A model generated the notes under the pieces. It was not told the origin of the DNA, did not search any database, and saw only the letters and a program-made list of their open reading frames with translations. 10,734 nucleotides of DNA from Lachnoclostridium sp. UBA3775 (GTDB taxonomy: Bacteria > Bacillota > Clostridia > Lachnospirales > Lachnospiraceae): NCBI GenBank assembly GCA_002369525.1, contig DFFN01000019.1, forward strand, positions 1-10,734, in the 5' to 3' direction. Shown here one piece after another: positions 1 through 6,950 of the stretch (the stretch's first letter is position 1; each line of letters begins with the position of its first letter). A program made the position numbers and the translations under genes.

Positions 1-1
1 C

Positions 2-1906
2 AACCTTCCGGGAGAACTTGAACATATCGGCGAATATGCTTTCAGACGCTGCCTGTCGCTTAGGAAATTCGACCCGTATCCCGAAAAAGCCGAAATACAT
101 CCCTTTGCCTTTTTCCTTGCAGGGCAGCTTGAAGAAAAGAAAGAGGATGTGGAAAGAAGAAGCGGGGACAGCATGCCCTGCAATATACGGGATAAGAGCG
201 GAATCAGGGTTTTGAAGCTGACGGACACTGACAGGATAGGAAAATATGAATATGCTTTCAGTCCGGATCTTGAGGAGGTCGTTATCGATGCCCCGGACTG
301 TGTTGTGGCAGGGAATGCATTTTCAAACTGCCCCAATTTAAAAAGGGTAAGCCTGAATGTAAGGAGCCTTGAAAGGGCGGCCTTTTCATATTGCAGAAAG
401 CTTGAGTCCGTAAAGCTTACGGGAATAACAAGCCTCCCGGCGGAATGCTTTGCAGGCTGTTATTCGCTTACATCCTTTGATGCAGGAATTGCCGGCTGTA
501 TAGGAGAAAGATGCTTTGATGAATGCATCAAGCTTAAGTCCTTTGATTTTTCACATGTTTCGGAAATAGGCGACAGGGCATTTGAACGCTGTGATCTTCT
601 TGAAAAGCTTGTGCTGGGGAAAATACGCGTGGGCTACCATGCCTTTGCGGACTGCGCGGGACTTAAGTCGGTTTGCATAAGCGTCGATACCATTCTTAAG
701 AGCGGGGCATTTATCGGCTGTACCGGAATACGGAGCGTGGTTTTTGACGGAACGGAATATGAAATCTCAAACTTTTCAGACAGCCTTAATTACACGGGAA
801 ATCCCTATCCGCTTCAGGTAAGAGAGCTTGCCGCATCGGTATATTCCTGCTTCGAGATTGCCGAAAGAAGGATACTTACGGGATATCTGACGGACGCAGC
901 GAAGCTTACGATACCGGAGGATATAGAGGAGATAGGACCGGATGTTTTCAGGGACCATGTAAGGCTTGGGGAAATCAATATTCCCGCTTCGGTCAGGATT
1001 TTCGGAAGCCATGCTTTTTCAATGACAGAATGGCTGGATAAGCAAAGAAAAGAAAACGGCATGGTGACGGTAAACGATGTGCTTATCGACGGCGCGATGT
1101 GTAAGGGAGAGATTACAATACCGCCCTCCGTAAAAAGAATAGCAAGCTGGTGCTTTGCCGGAAACACGGAAATTACGGGTCTTACGATGATGAATGAAAG
1201 ATTGGTCATTGAAAATCTGGCCTTCAGAAACTGTCTGCTGCTTAGGAAAATAAAGGATGCCGGCGGAAATGAATATGTGCTTGAAAATATTTCCGATTTA
1301 AAGGATAAGGATTATCCCGAGCTTATTGAGAGGATATTTACAGAATGCATCAACTGCTTCAAGCTTGATGAAAACGGAAGGCTTATCGAGAGTACAGGAA
1401 ACATTAAGAACCTTACCTTCCCGGAGGGCATACGCTCGATAGGGGACGGCGTATATAAAGACTGCCACCTGCTTGAGAATATCGTGCTGTCGTCGGATAC
1501 GGCGGAAATCGGAAAATCGGCATTTGAAAACAGCAGGTGGTTAAGAAGCGTTCGGAATGCGGCGGCAGTCAAAAAAATAGGTTCAATGGCTTTCTCGGCA
1601 TGCCAGTCGCTTGAAAAGATCGATCTTTCCGACAGTCTTACGGAGCTTGGCAGCAGGTGCTTTGAGCATTGCGCAGGCCTTAAGGAAATATATCTTTCGG
1701 ATAAGCTTGAGCTTATACCGGAGAGGGCTTTCTTCAGGTGCAAATCCCTGAAAAAGCTTGTGATTCCTGACTCTGTAAAGGCAATCGAAAAGGAGGCATT
1801 TGCATTTTGCGACATGCTTGAGGAGGTATATGTGTCAGAAAAAACGGAAATAGGGGAACGTGCATTTGCATATTGTGAAAAGGCAAGGATGATCAGAAGG
1901 AAATAA
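2..1906 (+). CDS. BspA-type leucine-rich-repeat protein (5' end outside window)
   Basis: The reading frame is open from the first bases of the window, so the gene begins upstream; 634 residues are visible. A GTG at 149 could be read as a start, but leucine-rich repeat sequence (EHIGEYAFRRC) already precedes it in frame, so it is internal. The protein is built from tandem repeats of about 21-23 residues with the pattern I-x-x-x-A-F-x-x-C-x-x-L-x-x-(I/V)-x-(I/L), the LRR_5 (Treponema/BspA) class. A highly charged linker (visible residues 43-55) separates the first repeat from the rest. A segment around 340-350 (TEWLDKQRKENG) is typical of long LRR_5 proteins of Lachnospiraceae. These proteins usually act in binding or adhesion. 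The C-terminus ends in a repeat and basic residues, with no sortase motif, dockerin or membrane anchor. Any signal peptide would lie outside the window, so location and ligand are unknown. The next gene starts one base after the stop. Confidence 0.9.
   Translation, partial: NLPGELEHIGEYAFRRCLSLRKFDPYPEKAEIHPFAFFLAGQLEEKKEDVERRSGDSMPCNIRDKSGIRVLKLTDTDRIGKYEYAFSPDLEEVVIDAPDCVVAGNAFSNCPNLKRVSLNVRSLERAAFSYCRKLESVKLTGITSLPAECFAGCYSLTSFDAGIAGCIGERCFDECIKLKSFDFSHVSEIGDRAFERCDLLEKLVLGKIRVGYHAFADCAGLKSVCISVDTILKSGAFIGCTGIRSVVFDGTEYEISNFSDSLNYTGNPYPLQVRELAASVYSCFEIAERRILTGYLTDAAKLTIPEDIEEIGPDVFRDHVRLGEINIPASVRIFGSHAFSMTEWLDKQRKENGMVTVNDVLIDGAMCKGEITIPPSVKRIASWCFAGNTEITGLTMMNERLVIENLAFRNCLLLRKIKDAGGNEYVLENISDLKDKDYPELIERIFTECINCFKLDENGRLIESTGNIKNLTFPEGIRSIGDGVYKDCHLLENIVLSSDTAEIGKSAFENSRWLRSVRNAAAVKKIGSMAFSACQSLEKIDLSDSLTELGSRCFEHCAGLKEIYLSDKLELIPERAFFRCKSLKKLVIPDSVKAIEKEAFAFCDMLEEVYVSEKTEIGERAFAYCEKARMIRRK
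1895..1900 (+). promoter_or_regulatory. Ribosome binding site for the ferredoxin-type reductase, inside the upstream gene
   Basis: AGAAGG lies 7 bases before the ATG at 1908 and is wholly inside the last codons of the leucine-rich-repeat gene, whose TAA is at 1904-1906. Stop and start are one base apart, so the two genes are probably co-transcribed and translationally coupled. No promoter was seen between them. Confidence 0.6.
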
Positions 1907-1907
1907 G

Positions 1908-2981
1908 ATGAGATATCGTGAGCTTGGAAAAACCGGACTTCGCGTTTCGGAGCTGGGCTTCGGGACCATTCCGATACTTTCGGGACATGTCCCGGTTCTT
2001 CCGGAATATTTCAGCCCGGATACCGAAACGGCTGTCAAAATAATGAGAATGGCCTATGATTACGGCTGCAATTTCTATGATACCGCAATAGTTGAGGAAT
2101 ACGGCGACGCAGAGACAAAGCTTGGCGAGTTCGTTAAAACCGTCGACCGGAGCCGGCTTGTGATTTCCGACAAGGCCAGGTTTTACAGCGGCGGGGAAAT
2201 CTACAGGGAGGTTCTTCGGTCTGCCGAAAATCTCGGAACAAAACCTGATATTTATTTTGTCCATCAGGTGGATGAGGACAATGCCGATGAGGTTTTCGGC
2301 AGGTACGGCGCGCTTGATGCCCTGTACGACCTGAAAAGAGAAGGCAGGATCGGTTTTACCGGAATCGCTTCGCATTATTACAATGTTCTTTACCGCGGAG
2401 CGACCGATCCCCGTGTCGATGTGCTGCAGGGCAGCGGAAACATCCTTGAACGCGGCATGCTTGAAAGAATAAAAAAAGAAAAGACCTTTAGGGATAAAGG
2501 CCTGATAATAAACAAGGTATATGCCGCAGGGCTTTTGATCGGTCCGTTCACGGTCGCGGAGCTTATCGGAGGGATACTTGACTATCCCTTCTCAAGCGCT
2601 CTTTTAGGGATAGGAACCTTTGAACAGGCGGAAACGGCATTTGCCGAAGAGTATCCGCCTGTCAGGTTTTCCTTTGAGGAGGTCATAGACCGCATGAGAG
2701 CTGGGTTTGATCCTATTGCCTGCGACCGCTGTCAGAAATGTGTATGTCCTTACGGCCATGAAATCCACACGGGCTTCCGCCAGTTCAATTATTATATGCT
2801 CGGAAAGGAATTCTGGGCGATAAAAAAACTGAATATGGATATGCATGAGGCTTACCGGCACTGTGTTTCATGCAGGGAAGCGGTATGCATGCAGGATTGT
2901 CACAGACATATCAATATTCCGGGAGAACTTGGCAGGATACACCGTCTGCTTGAAGCCTACGGGGATTACAGGCTTACCTGA
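1908..2981 (+). CDS. Aldo/keto reductase with C-terminal 4Fe-4S cysteine clusters
   Basis: The protein has 357 residues. The N-terminal part (about 1-260) is an NAD(P)H-dependent aldo/keto reductase TIM barrel beginning MRYRELGKTGLRVSELGFGT. The family's catalytic tetrad can be placed at D58, Y65, K89 and H119. The C-terminal part carries two cysteine groups: C272-x2-C275-x2-C278-x-C280 followed by PYG, and C319-x2-C322-x4-C327-x3-C331. This fits the predicted oxidoreductase class (COG1453 type) in which the barrel is joined to ferredoxin-like 4Fe-4S binding. The usual proline after the last cysteine is replaced by His. The enzyme is probably cytosolic, and its carbonyl substrate cannot be read from sequence. 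The start is set by the AGAAGG site and the one-base gap from the upstream gene. The last 8 bases overlap the end of the converging esterase/mannanase gene. Confidence 0.9.
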   Translation: MRYRELGKTGLRVSELGFGTIPILSGHVPVLPEYFSPDTETAVKIMRMAYDYGCNFYDTAIVEEYGDAETKLGEFVKTVDRSRLVISDKARFYSGGEIYREVLRSAENLGTKPDIYFVHQVDEDNADEVFGRYGALDALYDLKREGRIGFTGIASHYYNVLYRGATDPRVDVLQGSGNILERGMLERIKKEKTFRDKGLIINKVYAAGLLIGPFTVAELIGGILDYPFSSALLGIGTFEQAETAFAEEYPPVRFSFEEVIDRMRAGFDPIACDRCQKCVCPYGHEIHTGFRQFNYYMLGKEFWAIKKLNMDMHEAYRHCVSCREAVCMQDCHRHINIPGELGRIHRLLEAYGDYRLT

Positions 2982-4893
2982 ACAGCATTTTAAAGAAGCA
3001 GTACAGGTGAGGCTTGACACTGGTATGATCGTGTCCGGTGGTTGCCATTACCTGGGAAATAAATTCCTCGTTGTTGGATGTAAGTATGTTTCTGTAGCTG
3101 TCGGGGAAGGTTGTAACGGTCCCGTCTGCTTTTGATGAAGAAATCAGAAGCACGGCGGGCTTTTCATTTTCGGGAAATACCATCTCGGATGCTTCCATCT
3201 GACCGGGATGCATGCCGGAACCGTTAACGTCTACAAGCCCGGGTGCGGGGCAGACAGCGCCGATGTATGAGAAAAGCTCGGGATGCTTAAATCCGATGAA
3301 GAGCGATTCCCTTCCGCCCATAGAAAAGCCTGTGATCGCAGTATTTTCGCGGCCCGTTGCTACGGAGAAGGTCTTTTCGATAAAGGGCATGAGGTCGGTT
3401 GTAAGGTCGTTTATGAAATTATCATAGGCGAGGCAGTTTTCAAGATCCATGCCGGTCACATACTGATTTTCCTTGCTGCAGTAGATGTAGGGAAGCACAA
3501 CGATCATTTCCTCGGCTTCGCCCTTCTTCTGAAGGTTTGTAAGTATTTCACTGAGTGCCACAACCTTTCTTGCCATCCATTCCTCGCTGTCGTAGAAGCC
3601 GTGAAGGATGTAGAGCACGGGATATTTTTTGTCGGTACTGTAGTTTACGGGAAGAAGCACATTAACGTTAGTGTCTCTTTCTGCCGTATTTGAGTAATAG
3701 GTATATTTTTTGAACCCGGGATATTCAGTGCCGTCCTCCGCCTTGTCATAGTTTGCAGCGGGCACGGTCGTGATGAGGTCTTCGTATTTTTTCATTCTTT
3801 TCTCCGTTTCTGCTTTTGTTTCGTTTACGGAGCCGCCGTTTCCGAAATCCGGCAGCTCATCCAGGGTGATTACCTTGTCGCTTGAGAAAACCTTCTTTAA
3901 GTTTTCCTTGTCGTTTTTGGTGATATAGTCGGTGTGCCAGATCATGAACCATGACCATAGATCGCCGTCCTTTTCAAACTTTTCGACTGCGGGAACGTTT
4001 CCGCATTCATGGAAGGCCATGGGCTTGCCGGCAACCTTTAAAAGCTTTTTCCATGCTCTCAGGTTTGTGGAATTGTCGTAAGTATCGGAACCGATTATGT
4101 CGACATATTCGTCGCCGGGATACCAGCCGTCCTTTACTTCTCCGGAATAGCCGAGAACCCAGATGAGGTTGTCAAGCTTGTATTCGTTGGTGAATTTGTC
4201 ATGCATAAGACGCCAGAGCTTAATAAAATTGTCCTTTCCGCCCTTGCCCCACCAGAACCACTGGCCGTCAAATTCGTGGAAGGGTCTCCAAAGTACCGGA
4301 ACGTTGCCATCACGAAGACGGGCGAGTGCTTTTGCTGCCCGGTCCCAGCTCTTCATCATTGCCTCGTATTCCGCAGTGCCTTCTGTAAGCAGTTTTGTGA
4401 AATCGGGATTGTCGTCAAGGCTTTCCTGATAGCCGCTTCCGTTAACGCCGGTATGCCAGCATATGGTAACAAGACCTCCCTTTGCGTCCCATGCTATCGA
4501 GCGGGAAACGACACCGTTAAAGTCGTTGTTCATGAAATCGAGTCCGCGCATGGCGGGAAGCTTGCCGGTGGTCTCCTTGATATAGTCCATTTCATAGTCG
4601 GGAGAACCCATCCAGGTGGATTCCTGCTGGCAGGAGAGCATTACTTTTCCGAAATTGTCACAAATGTATTTGTAGATCAGATCTTTTTTGGCGGACACGT
4701 TTTGTCTTCCTTCCTCTTCGGAGCTTTCGCTGCTTTCCGAAGCTTTTTTATCGTCGGTACCAGCGGAAGCATCGCTTACCGATGCTGATCCGGATGAGCT
4801 TCCCGAATCACTGCTGTCCGAAGAACAGCCTGCAAAGCCGAGGATGAAGACAAGCGATGCAAGCAAGAGTGCAATGTGTTTTCTGTATTTCAT
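2974..4893 (-). CDS. Lipoprotein with GH26 (beta-mannanase-type) domain fused to a CE1-like esterase
   Basis: The protein has 639 residues, counted from the ATG at 4893, which has AGGAGG seven bases upstream. A longer GTG start at 4911 is unlikely because it would place that ribosome site inside the coding region. Residues 1-23 form a lipoprotein signal peptide: basic start, hydrophobic core, then F-A-G-C23 with an atypical Phe at -3. A Ser/Asp/Glu-rich tether covers about 24-66. Residues 70-345 are a glycoside hydrolase 26 domain with the acid/base Glu207 in RPFHEFDG, an aromatic WFWWG patch and the likely nucleophile Glu296 in FHECG. After a charged linker, residues 390-639 form an alpha/beta-hydrolase of the Fes/esterase D/CE1 type, with nucleophile Ser524 in GFSMGG, His621 in TGHDH and Asp590 as a possible third member. 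Expected role: cutting beta-mannan at the cell surface while removing acyl, perhaps acetyl, groups. Other GH26 activities or feruloyl esterase activity are possible. It diverges from the AraC regulator. Confidence 0.92.
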   Translation of the reverse strand: MKYRKHIALLLASLVFILGFAGCSSDSSDSGSSSGSASVSDASAGTDDKKASESSESSEEEGRQNVSAKKDLIYKYICDNFGKVMLSCQQESTWMGSPDYEMDYIKETTGKLPAMRGLDFMNNDFNGVVSRSIAWDAKGGLVTICWHTGVNGSGYQESLDDNPDFTKLLTEGTAEYEAMMKSWDRAAKALARLRDGNVPVLWRPFHEFDGQWFWWGKGGKDNFIKLWRLMHDKFTNEYKLDNLIWVLGYSGEVKDGWYPGDEYVDIIGSDTYDNSTNLRAWKKLLKVAGKPMAFHECGNVPAVEKFEKDGDLWSWFMIWHTDYITKNDKENLKKVFSSDKVITLDELPDFGNGGSVNETKAETEKRMKKYEDLITTVPAANYDKAEDGTEYPGFKKYTYYSNTAERDTNVNVLLPVNYSTDKKYPVLYILHGFYDSEEWMARKVVALSEILTNLQKKGEAEEMIVVLPYIYCSKENQYVTGMDLENCLAYDNFINDLTTDLMPFIEKTFSVATGRENTAITGFSMGGRESLFIGFKHPELFSYIGAVCPAPGLVDVNGSGMHPGQMEASEMVFPENEKPAVLLISSSKADGTVTTFPDSYRNILTSNNEEFISQVMATTGHDHTSVKPHLYCFFKMLFR

Positions 4894-4939
4894 GATAAAC
4901 CTCCTGAACACATTATTAAAGTTTTTTTACCCTGTATTT

Positions 4940-4968
4940 ATGATAACATCAGGCGCCGCCGGATTCAA
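4940..4968 (-). promoter_or_regulatory. Sigma-A promoter of the GH26-esterase gene
   Basis: Read on the minus strand, the -35 box is TTGAAT (4968-4963) and the -10 box is TATCAT (4945-4940), with a 17-base spacer and a TGn extension before the -10. The predicted start near 4933 gives a leader of about 40 bases to the ATG at 4893. A short inverted repeat, TGAT-AAC-ATCA (4941-4951), overlaps the -10 box. Confidence 0.7.
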
Positions 4969-4970
4969 TA

Positions 4971-4979
4971 TGATATAAT
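4971..4979 (+). promoter_or_regulatory. Extended -10 promoter element upstream of the AraC gene
   Basis: TGATATAAT is a perfect extended -10 (TGnTATAAT). No good -35 box lies at the right distance (4951-4956 reads AGGCGC), which is common for extended -10 promoters. Transcription would start near 4986 and give a leader of about 100 bases for the AraC regulator. It sits back to back with the GH26 promoter, two bases from that promoter's -35 box. Confidence 0.5.
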
Positions 4980-5022
4980 GAAAATATGAGACAGGCGAAA
5001 TGTTCAGAAATTAAAAGTGCCT

Positions 5023-5039
5023 GCTGTGAAAAGCTGTGA
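5023..5039 (+). repeat. Direct repeat GCTGTGA-N3-GCTGTGA, candidate operator
   Basis: Two identical 7-base copies (5023-5029 and 5033-5039) start 10 bases apart, about one helical turn, and end directly against the TTGACT -35 box at 5040. AraC-family proteins insert two helix-turn-helix motifs into successive major grooves on one DNA face. The repeat is therefore a plausible site for the regulator encoded just downstream. That link is inference. Confidence 0.4.
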
Positions 5040-5068
5040 TTGACTTTTATATTCATGTGAGATACAAT
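5040..5068 (+). promoter_or_regulatory. Second candidate sigma-A promoter of the AraC gene
   Basis: The -35 box TTGACT (5040-5045) and -10 box TACAAT (5063-5068) are separated by exactly 17 bases. Transcription would begin near 5075, at the first bases of the AGGAGG ribosome site (5074-5079), leaving a leader of only about 13 bases. This closeness is odd, so either the leader is minimal or the upstream extended -10 promoter is the main one. Confidence 0.5.
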
Positions 5069-5087
5069 GATTCAGGAGGTGAAAAAA

Positions 5088-5906
5088 ATGAAGATTGATA
5101 CCGGCATATACCCCTACAACCCGGAGCTTTCCGGACTGCCTTTTTTGCTTAAGGGAATAGGCGGCACCAGGTATCAGGGGCATATAAAAAGACCCGAGGG
5201 CTATCGCTGGAACCAGATCCTTTTCTGCCGTGAGGGAAAAGGTATTCTCAAATATGAGGATAAAGCGATCGAAACCTCGGAAAATACTTTTATTTTTCTC
5301 CCTAAGGATGCAGAACATGAGTATTATCCTTTGGACAATATCTGGGAGGTCGACTGGGTTGCATTCGACGGCAGCGCATGTACGGAAAGCCTTAAGATAC
5401 TTAACATGACAGACATAATGGTCGTTACCGCGACCGATACCTCCGACATGAAGATTATTTTTGAAAAAATGATCAGGTCGCAGCAAAGCGATATTATTTA
5501 CAGCGGTTACAGCTGTTCGAGCCTTGTCTACGACTACATTATCGGCTTCAGGAGGCTCTTCGCAACCGAGGAGGACAACAAAAGGAGCAGGAATATTTCA
5601 GTGCTTGTTCCCGCTCTTAAATATATAAACGACAATTACGGAGAGGATATACCGGTTTCATATCTCGCTTCGCTTGCGGGAGTGACGCACCAGCATCTTT
5701 GCAGGCTTTTTAAAAGCAGCCTTAACATGAGTCCGGTTGATTATCTTAACGGAAAAAGGATACAGGAAGCGAAAAGAATGCTAAGGGAAACGGACATGCC
5801 GGTCGCCCTGATAAGCGAGAAATGCGGTTTCAGCGATCCCTGTTATTTCTGCACCGTATTTAAGAAAAAGGCAGGAGTTTCGCCTTCTGTCTACAGAATG
5901 ACCTGA
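5088..5906 (+). CDS. AraC-family transcriptional regulator with cupin sensor domain
   Basis: The protein has 272 residues, counted from the ATG at 5088, which is preceded by AGGAGG at an 8-base spacing. An in-frame ATG at 5067 would put the ribosome site inside the gene and is less likely. Residues about 10-95 form the AraC-type cupin ligand pocket (ILFCREGKGILKY, then FIFLPKDAEHEYYPLD). Residues about 170-270 hold the two helix-turn-helix motifs: IPVSYLASLAGVTHQHLCRLFK around 189-209 and PVALISEKCGFSDPCYFCTVFKK around 238-260, followed by the family-typical AGVSPSVYR end. Cytosolic, sugar-responsive regulators of this kind commonly activate adjacent polysaccharide genes. The divergent GH26-esterase lipoprotein gene, 194 bases away, is the obvious candidate target. 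The last twelve codons double as part of a terminator used by the opposite strand. Confidence 0.92.
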   Translation: MKIDTGIYPYNPELSGLPFLLKGIGGTRYQGHIKRPEGYRWNQILFCREGKGILKYEDKAIETSENTFIFLPKDAEHEYYPLDNIWEVDWVAFDGSACTESLKILNMTDIMVVTATDTSDMKIIFEKMIRSQQSDIIYSGYSCSSLVYDYIIGFRRLFATEEDNKRSRNISVLVPALKYINDNYGEDIPVSYLASLAGVTHQHLCRLFKSSLNMSPVDYLNGKRIQEAKRMLRETDMPVALISEKCGFSDPCYFCTVFKKKAGVSPSVYRMT

Positions 5907-5918
5907 ATGCTCCTGCCT
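5861..5918 (-). terminator. Rho-independent terminator of the sensor-EAL/YghZ operon, inside the AraC gene end
   Basis: On the minus strand a 9-base stem, AGGCAGGAG (5918-5910) with CTCCTGCCT (5877-5869), is followed directly by a T run continuing toward 5865. The 32-base loop contains a second perfect inverted repeat, TTCTGT-AG-ACAGAA (5898-5885), so the structure is nested. It lies just beyond the reductase stop codon at 5927. On the plus strand the same hairpin has no T run after it, so it probably ends only leftward transcription. Confidence 0.75.
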
Positions 5919-5926
5919 GATAAAAA

Positions 5927-6913
5927 CTATTTTGATATGCGGTCGATCGCATCGAGCTCTTCGTCAGAGAAATCAATGTTGTCAAGTGCCCTGATATTTG
6001 AAAGTATCTGCGCGGGCCTTGAAGCACCGGCGAGCACAGAAGTGATGACATTATCCTTAAGTATCCATGCCAGCGCCATTTCCGAAAGAGTCTGGCCGCG
6101 TTTTCGGGCTATTTCGTTAAGAGCAAGTATTTTTTCATGCATACGGTTTACACGGTCTTCGTTAAGGAAGCGTCCGTCTGTCTTTACCCTGCTGTCTTCG
6201 GGTATGCCGTTTATGTAGCGGTCCGAAAGCAGTCCCTGAGCAAGAGGAGAGAAGCATATCACGCCTTTTCCGAGCTTGCCGGAGCATTCTTTGAGACCGT
6301 TGTTTTCAACAGTTCTGTCAAAAATGTTGTAGCAGTTCTGGTTGATGATGAAAGGAACCTTCTGCTCGTCAAGTATGGCGCTTGCTTTTGTAAGAGTGTC
6401 TCCGTCATAGTTTGAAAGGCCGACATAAAGCGCCTTGCCGCTTCTTACTATCTGTGCGAGAGCGCCCATGGTTTCCTCCAAGGGAGTTTCGGGATCCATT
6501 CTGTGATGATAGAAGATGTCCACATATTCAAGGCCGAGTCTTTTTAAGGACTGGTCTATGCTTGCAATGAGATATTTGCGGCTTCCGTGGTCTCCGTAGG
6601 GACCGGGCCACATGTCGTAGCCGGCTTTTGTAGAGATTATGAGCTCATCGCGGTAGGGAGCAAAGTGCTCCTTCATGATTTTGCCGAAATTGCTTTCGGC
6701 ACTTCCGGCCTTGGGACCGTAATTGTTTGCAAGGTCAAAATGCGTGATGCCGTTGTCGAAGGCTGTAAAGCACATCTCTTCGATGTTTGCATAGTTTGCG
6801 GTATCGCCGAAATTATGCCACAGTCCGAGCGAAACAGCCGGGAGCAGGAGTCCCGATTTACCGCAGCGGCGGTATTTCATTTTGTCATACCTGCTGTCAT
6901 TTGCCAGATACAT
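5927..6913 (-). CDS. yghZ: YghZ-type aldo/keto reductase (L-glyceraldehyde 3-phosphate reductase family, AKR14)
   Basis: The protein has 328 residues and starts with ATG after AAGGAGG at normal spacing. The sequence is strikingly close to E. coli YghZ along its length: the N-terminal CGKSG...LSLGLWHNFGD, then GITHFDLANNYGP, DELIISTKAGYDMWPGPYG, LGLEYVDIFYHHRMD and CFSPLAQGLLS. The aldo/keto reductase tetrad is D60, Y65, K96 and H137. It is slightly shorter at the C-terminus than YghZ (about 346 residues). Family members reduce L-glyceraldehyde 3-phosphate, methylglyoxal and related aldehydes with NADPH in the cytosol. The physiological substrate here is inferred only. It follows the sensor-EAL gene on the same strand after 37 bases without a visible terminator, so co-transcription is likely, and it ends just before the terminator at 5918-5861. 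It is a different subfamily from the ferredoxin-type reductase at the left end. Confidence 0.93.
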   Translation of the reverse strand: MYLANDSRYDKMKYRRCGKSGLLLPAVSLGLWHNFGDTANYANIEEMCFTAFDNGITHFDLANNYGPKAGSAESNFGKIMKEHFAPYRDELIISTKAGYDMWPGPYGDHGSRKYLIASIDQSLKRLGLEYVDIFYHHRMDPETPLEETMGALAQIVRSGKALYVGLSNYDGDTLTKASAILDEQKVPFIINQNCYNIFDRTVENNGLKECSGKLGKGVICFSPLAQGLLSDRYINGIPEDSRVKTDGRFLNEDRVNRMHEKILALNEIARKRGQTLSEMALAWILKDNVITSVLAGASRPAQILSNIRALDNIDFSDEELDAIDRISK

Positions 6914-6950
6914 AGAATTCCTCCTTGTTCTATATAAAATGATATTGCTT

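Noticed and set aside
149..151. GTG as the true start of the leucine-rich-repeat gene
   Set aside because: Leucine-rich-repeat sequence continues upstream in the same frame to the window edge, and no convincing ribosome site was identified for it.
1312..1815. Long antisense open frame (167 codons, minus strand) inside the leucine-rich-repeat gene
   Set aside because: It is the mirror of a repetitive, codon-biased gene. The translation is Ser/Leu-rich without family features, and no ribosome site was noted.
2953..2975. Perfect 6-base inverted repeat AAGCCT/AGGCTT as a bidirectional terminator between the converging genes
   Set aside because: The 11-base loop and the lack of a T run on either strand make it a poor terminator. 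It lies in coding sequence and may be chance.
4201..4788. 195-codon plus-strand open frame opposite the GH26 domain
   Set aside because: It lies wholly within a gene with intact catalytic motifs on the other strand. The translation resembles no known family.
6914..6950. Independent promoter for the YghZ-type reductase (TATATA-like -10)
   Set aside because: No acceptable -35 box lies at 16-18 bases, and the gap is only 37 bases. Co-transcription is simpler.
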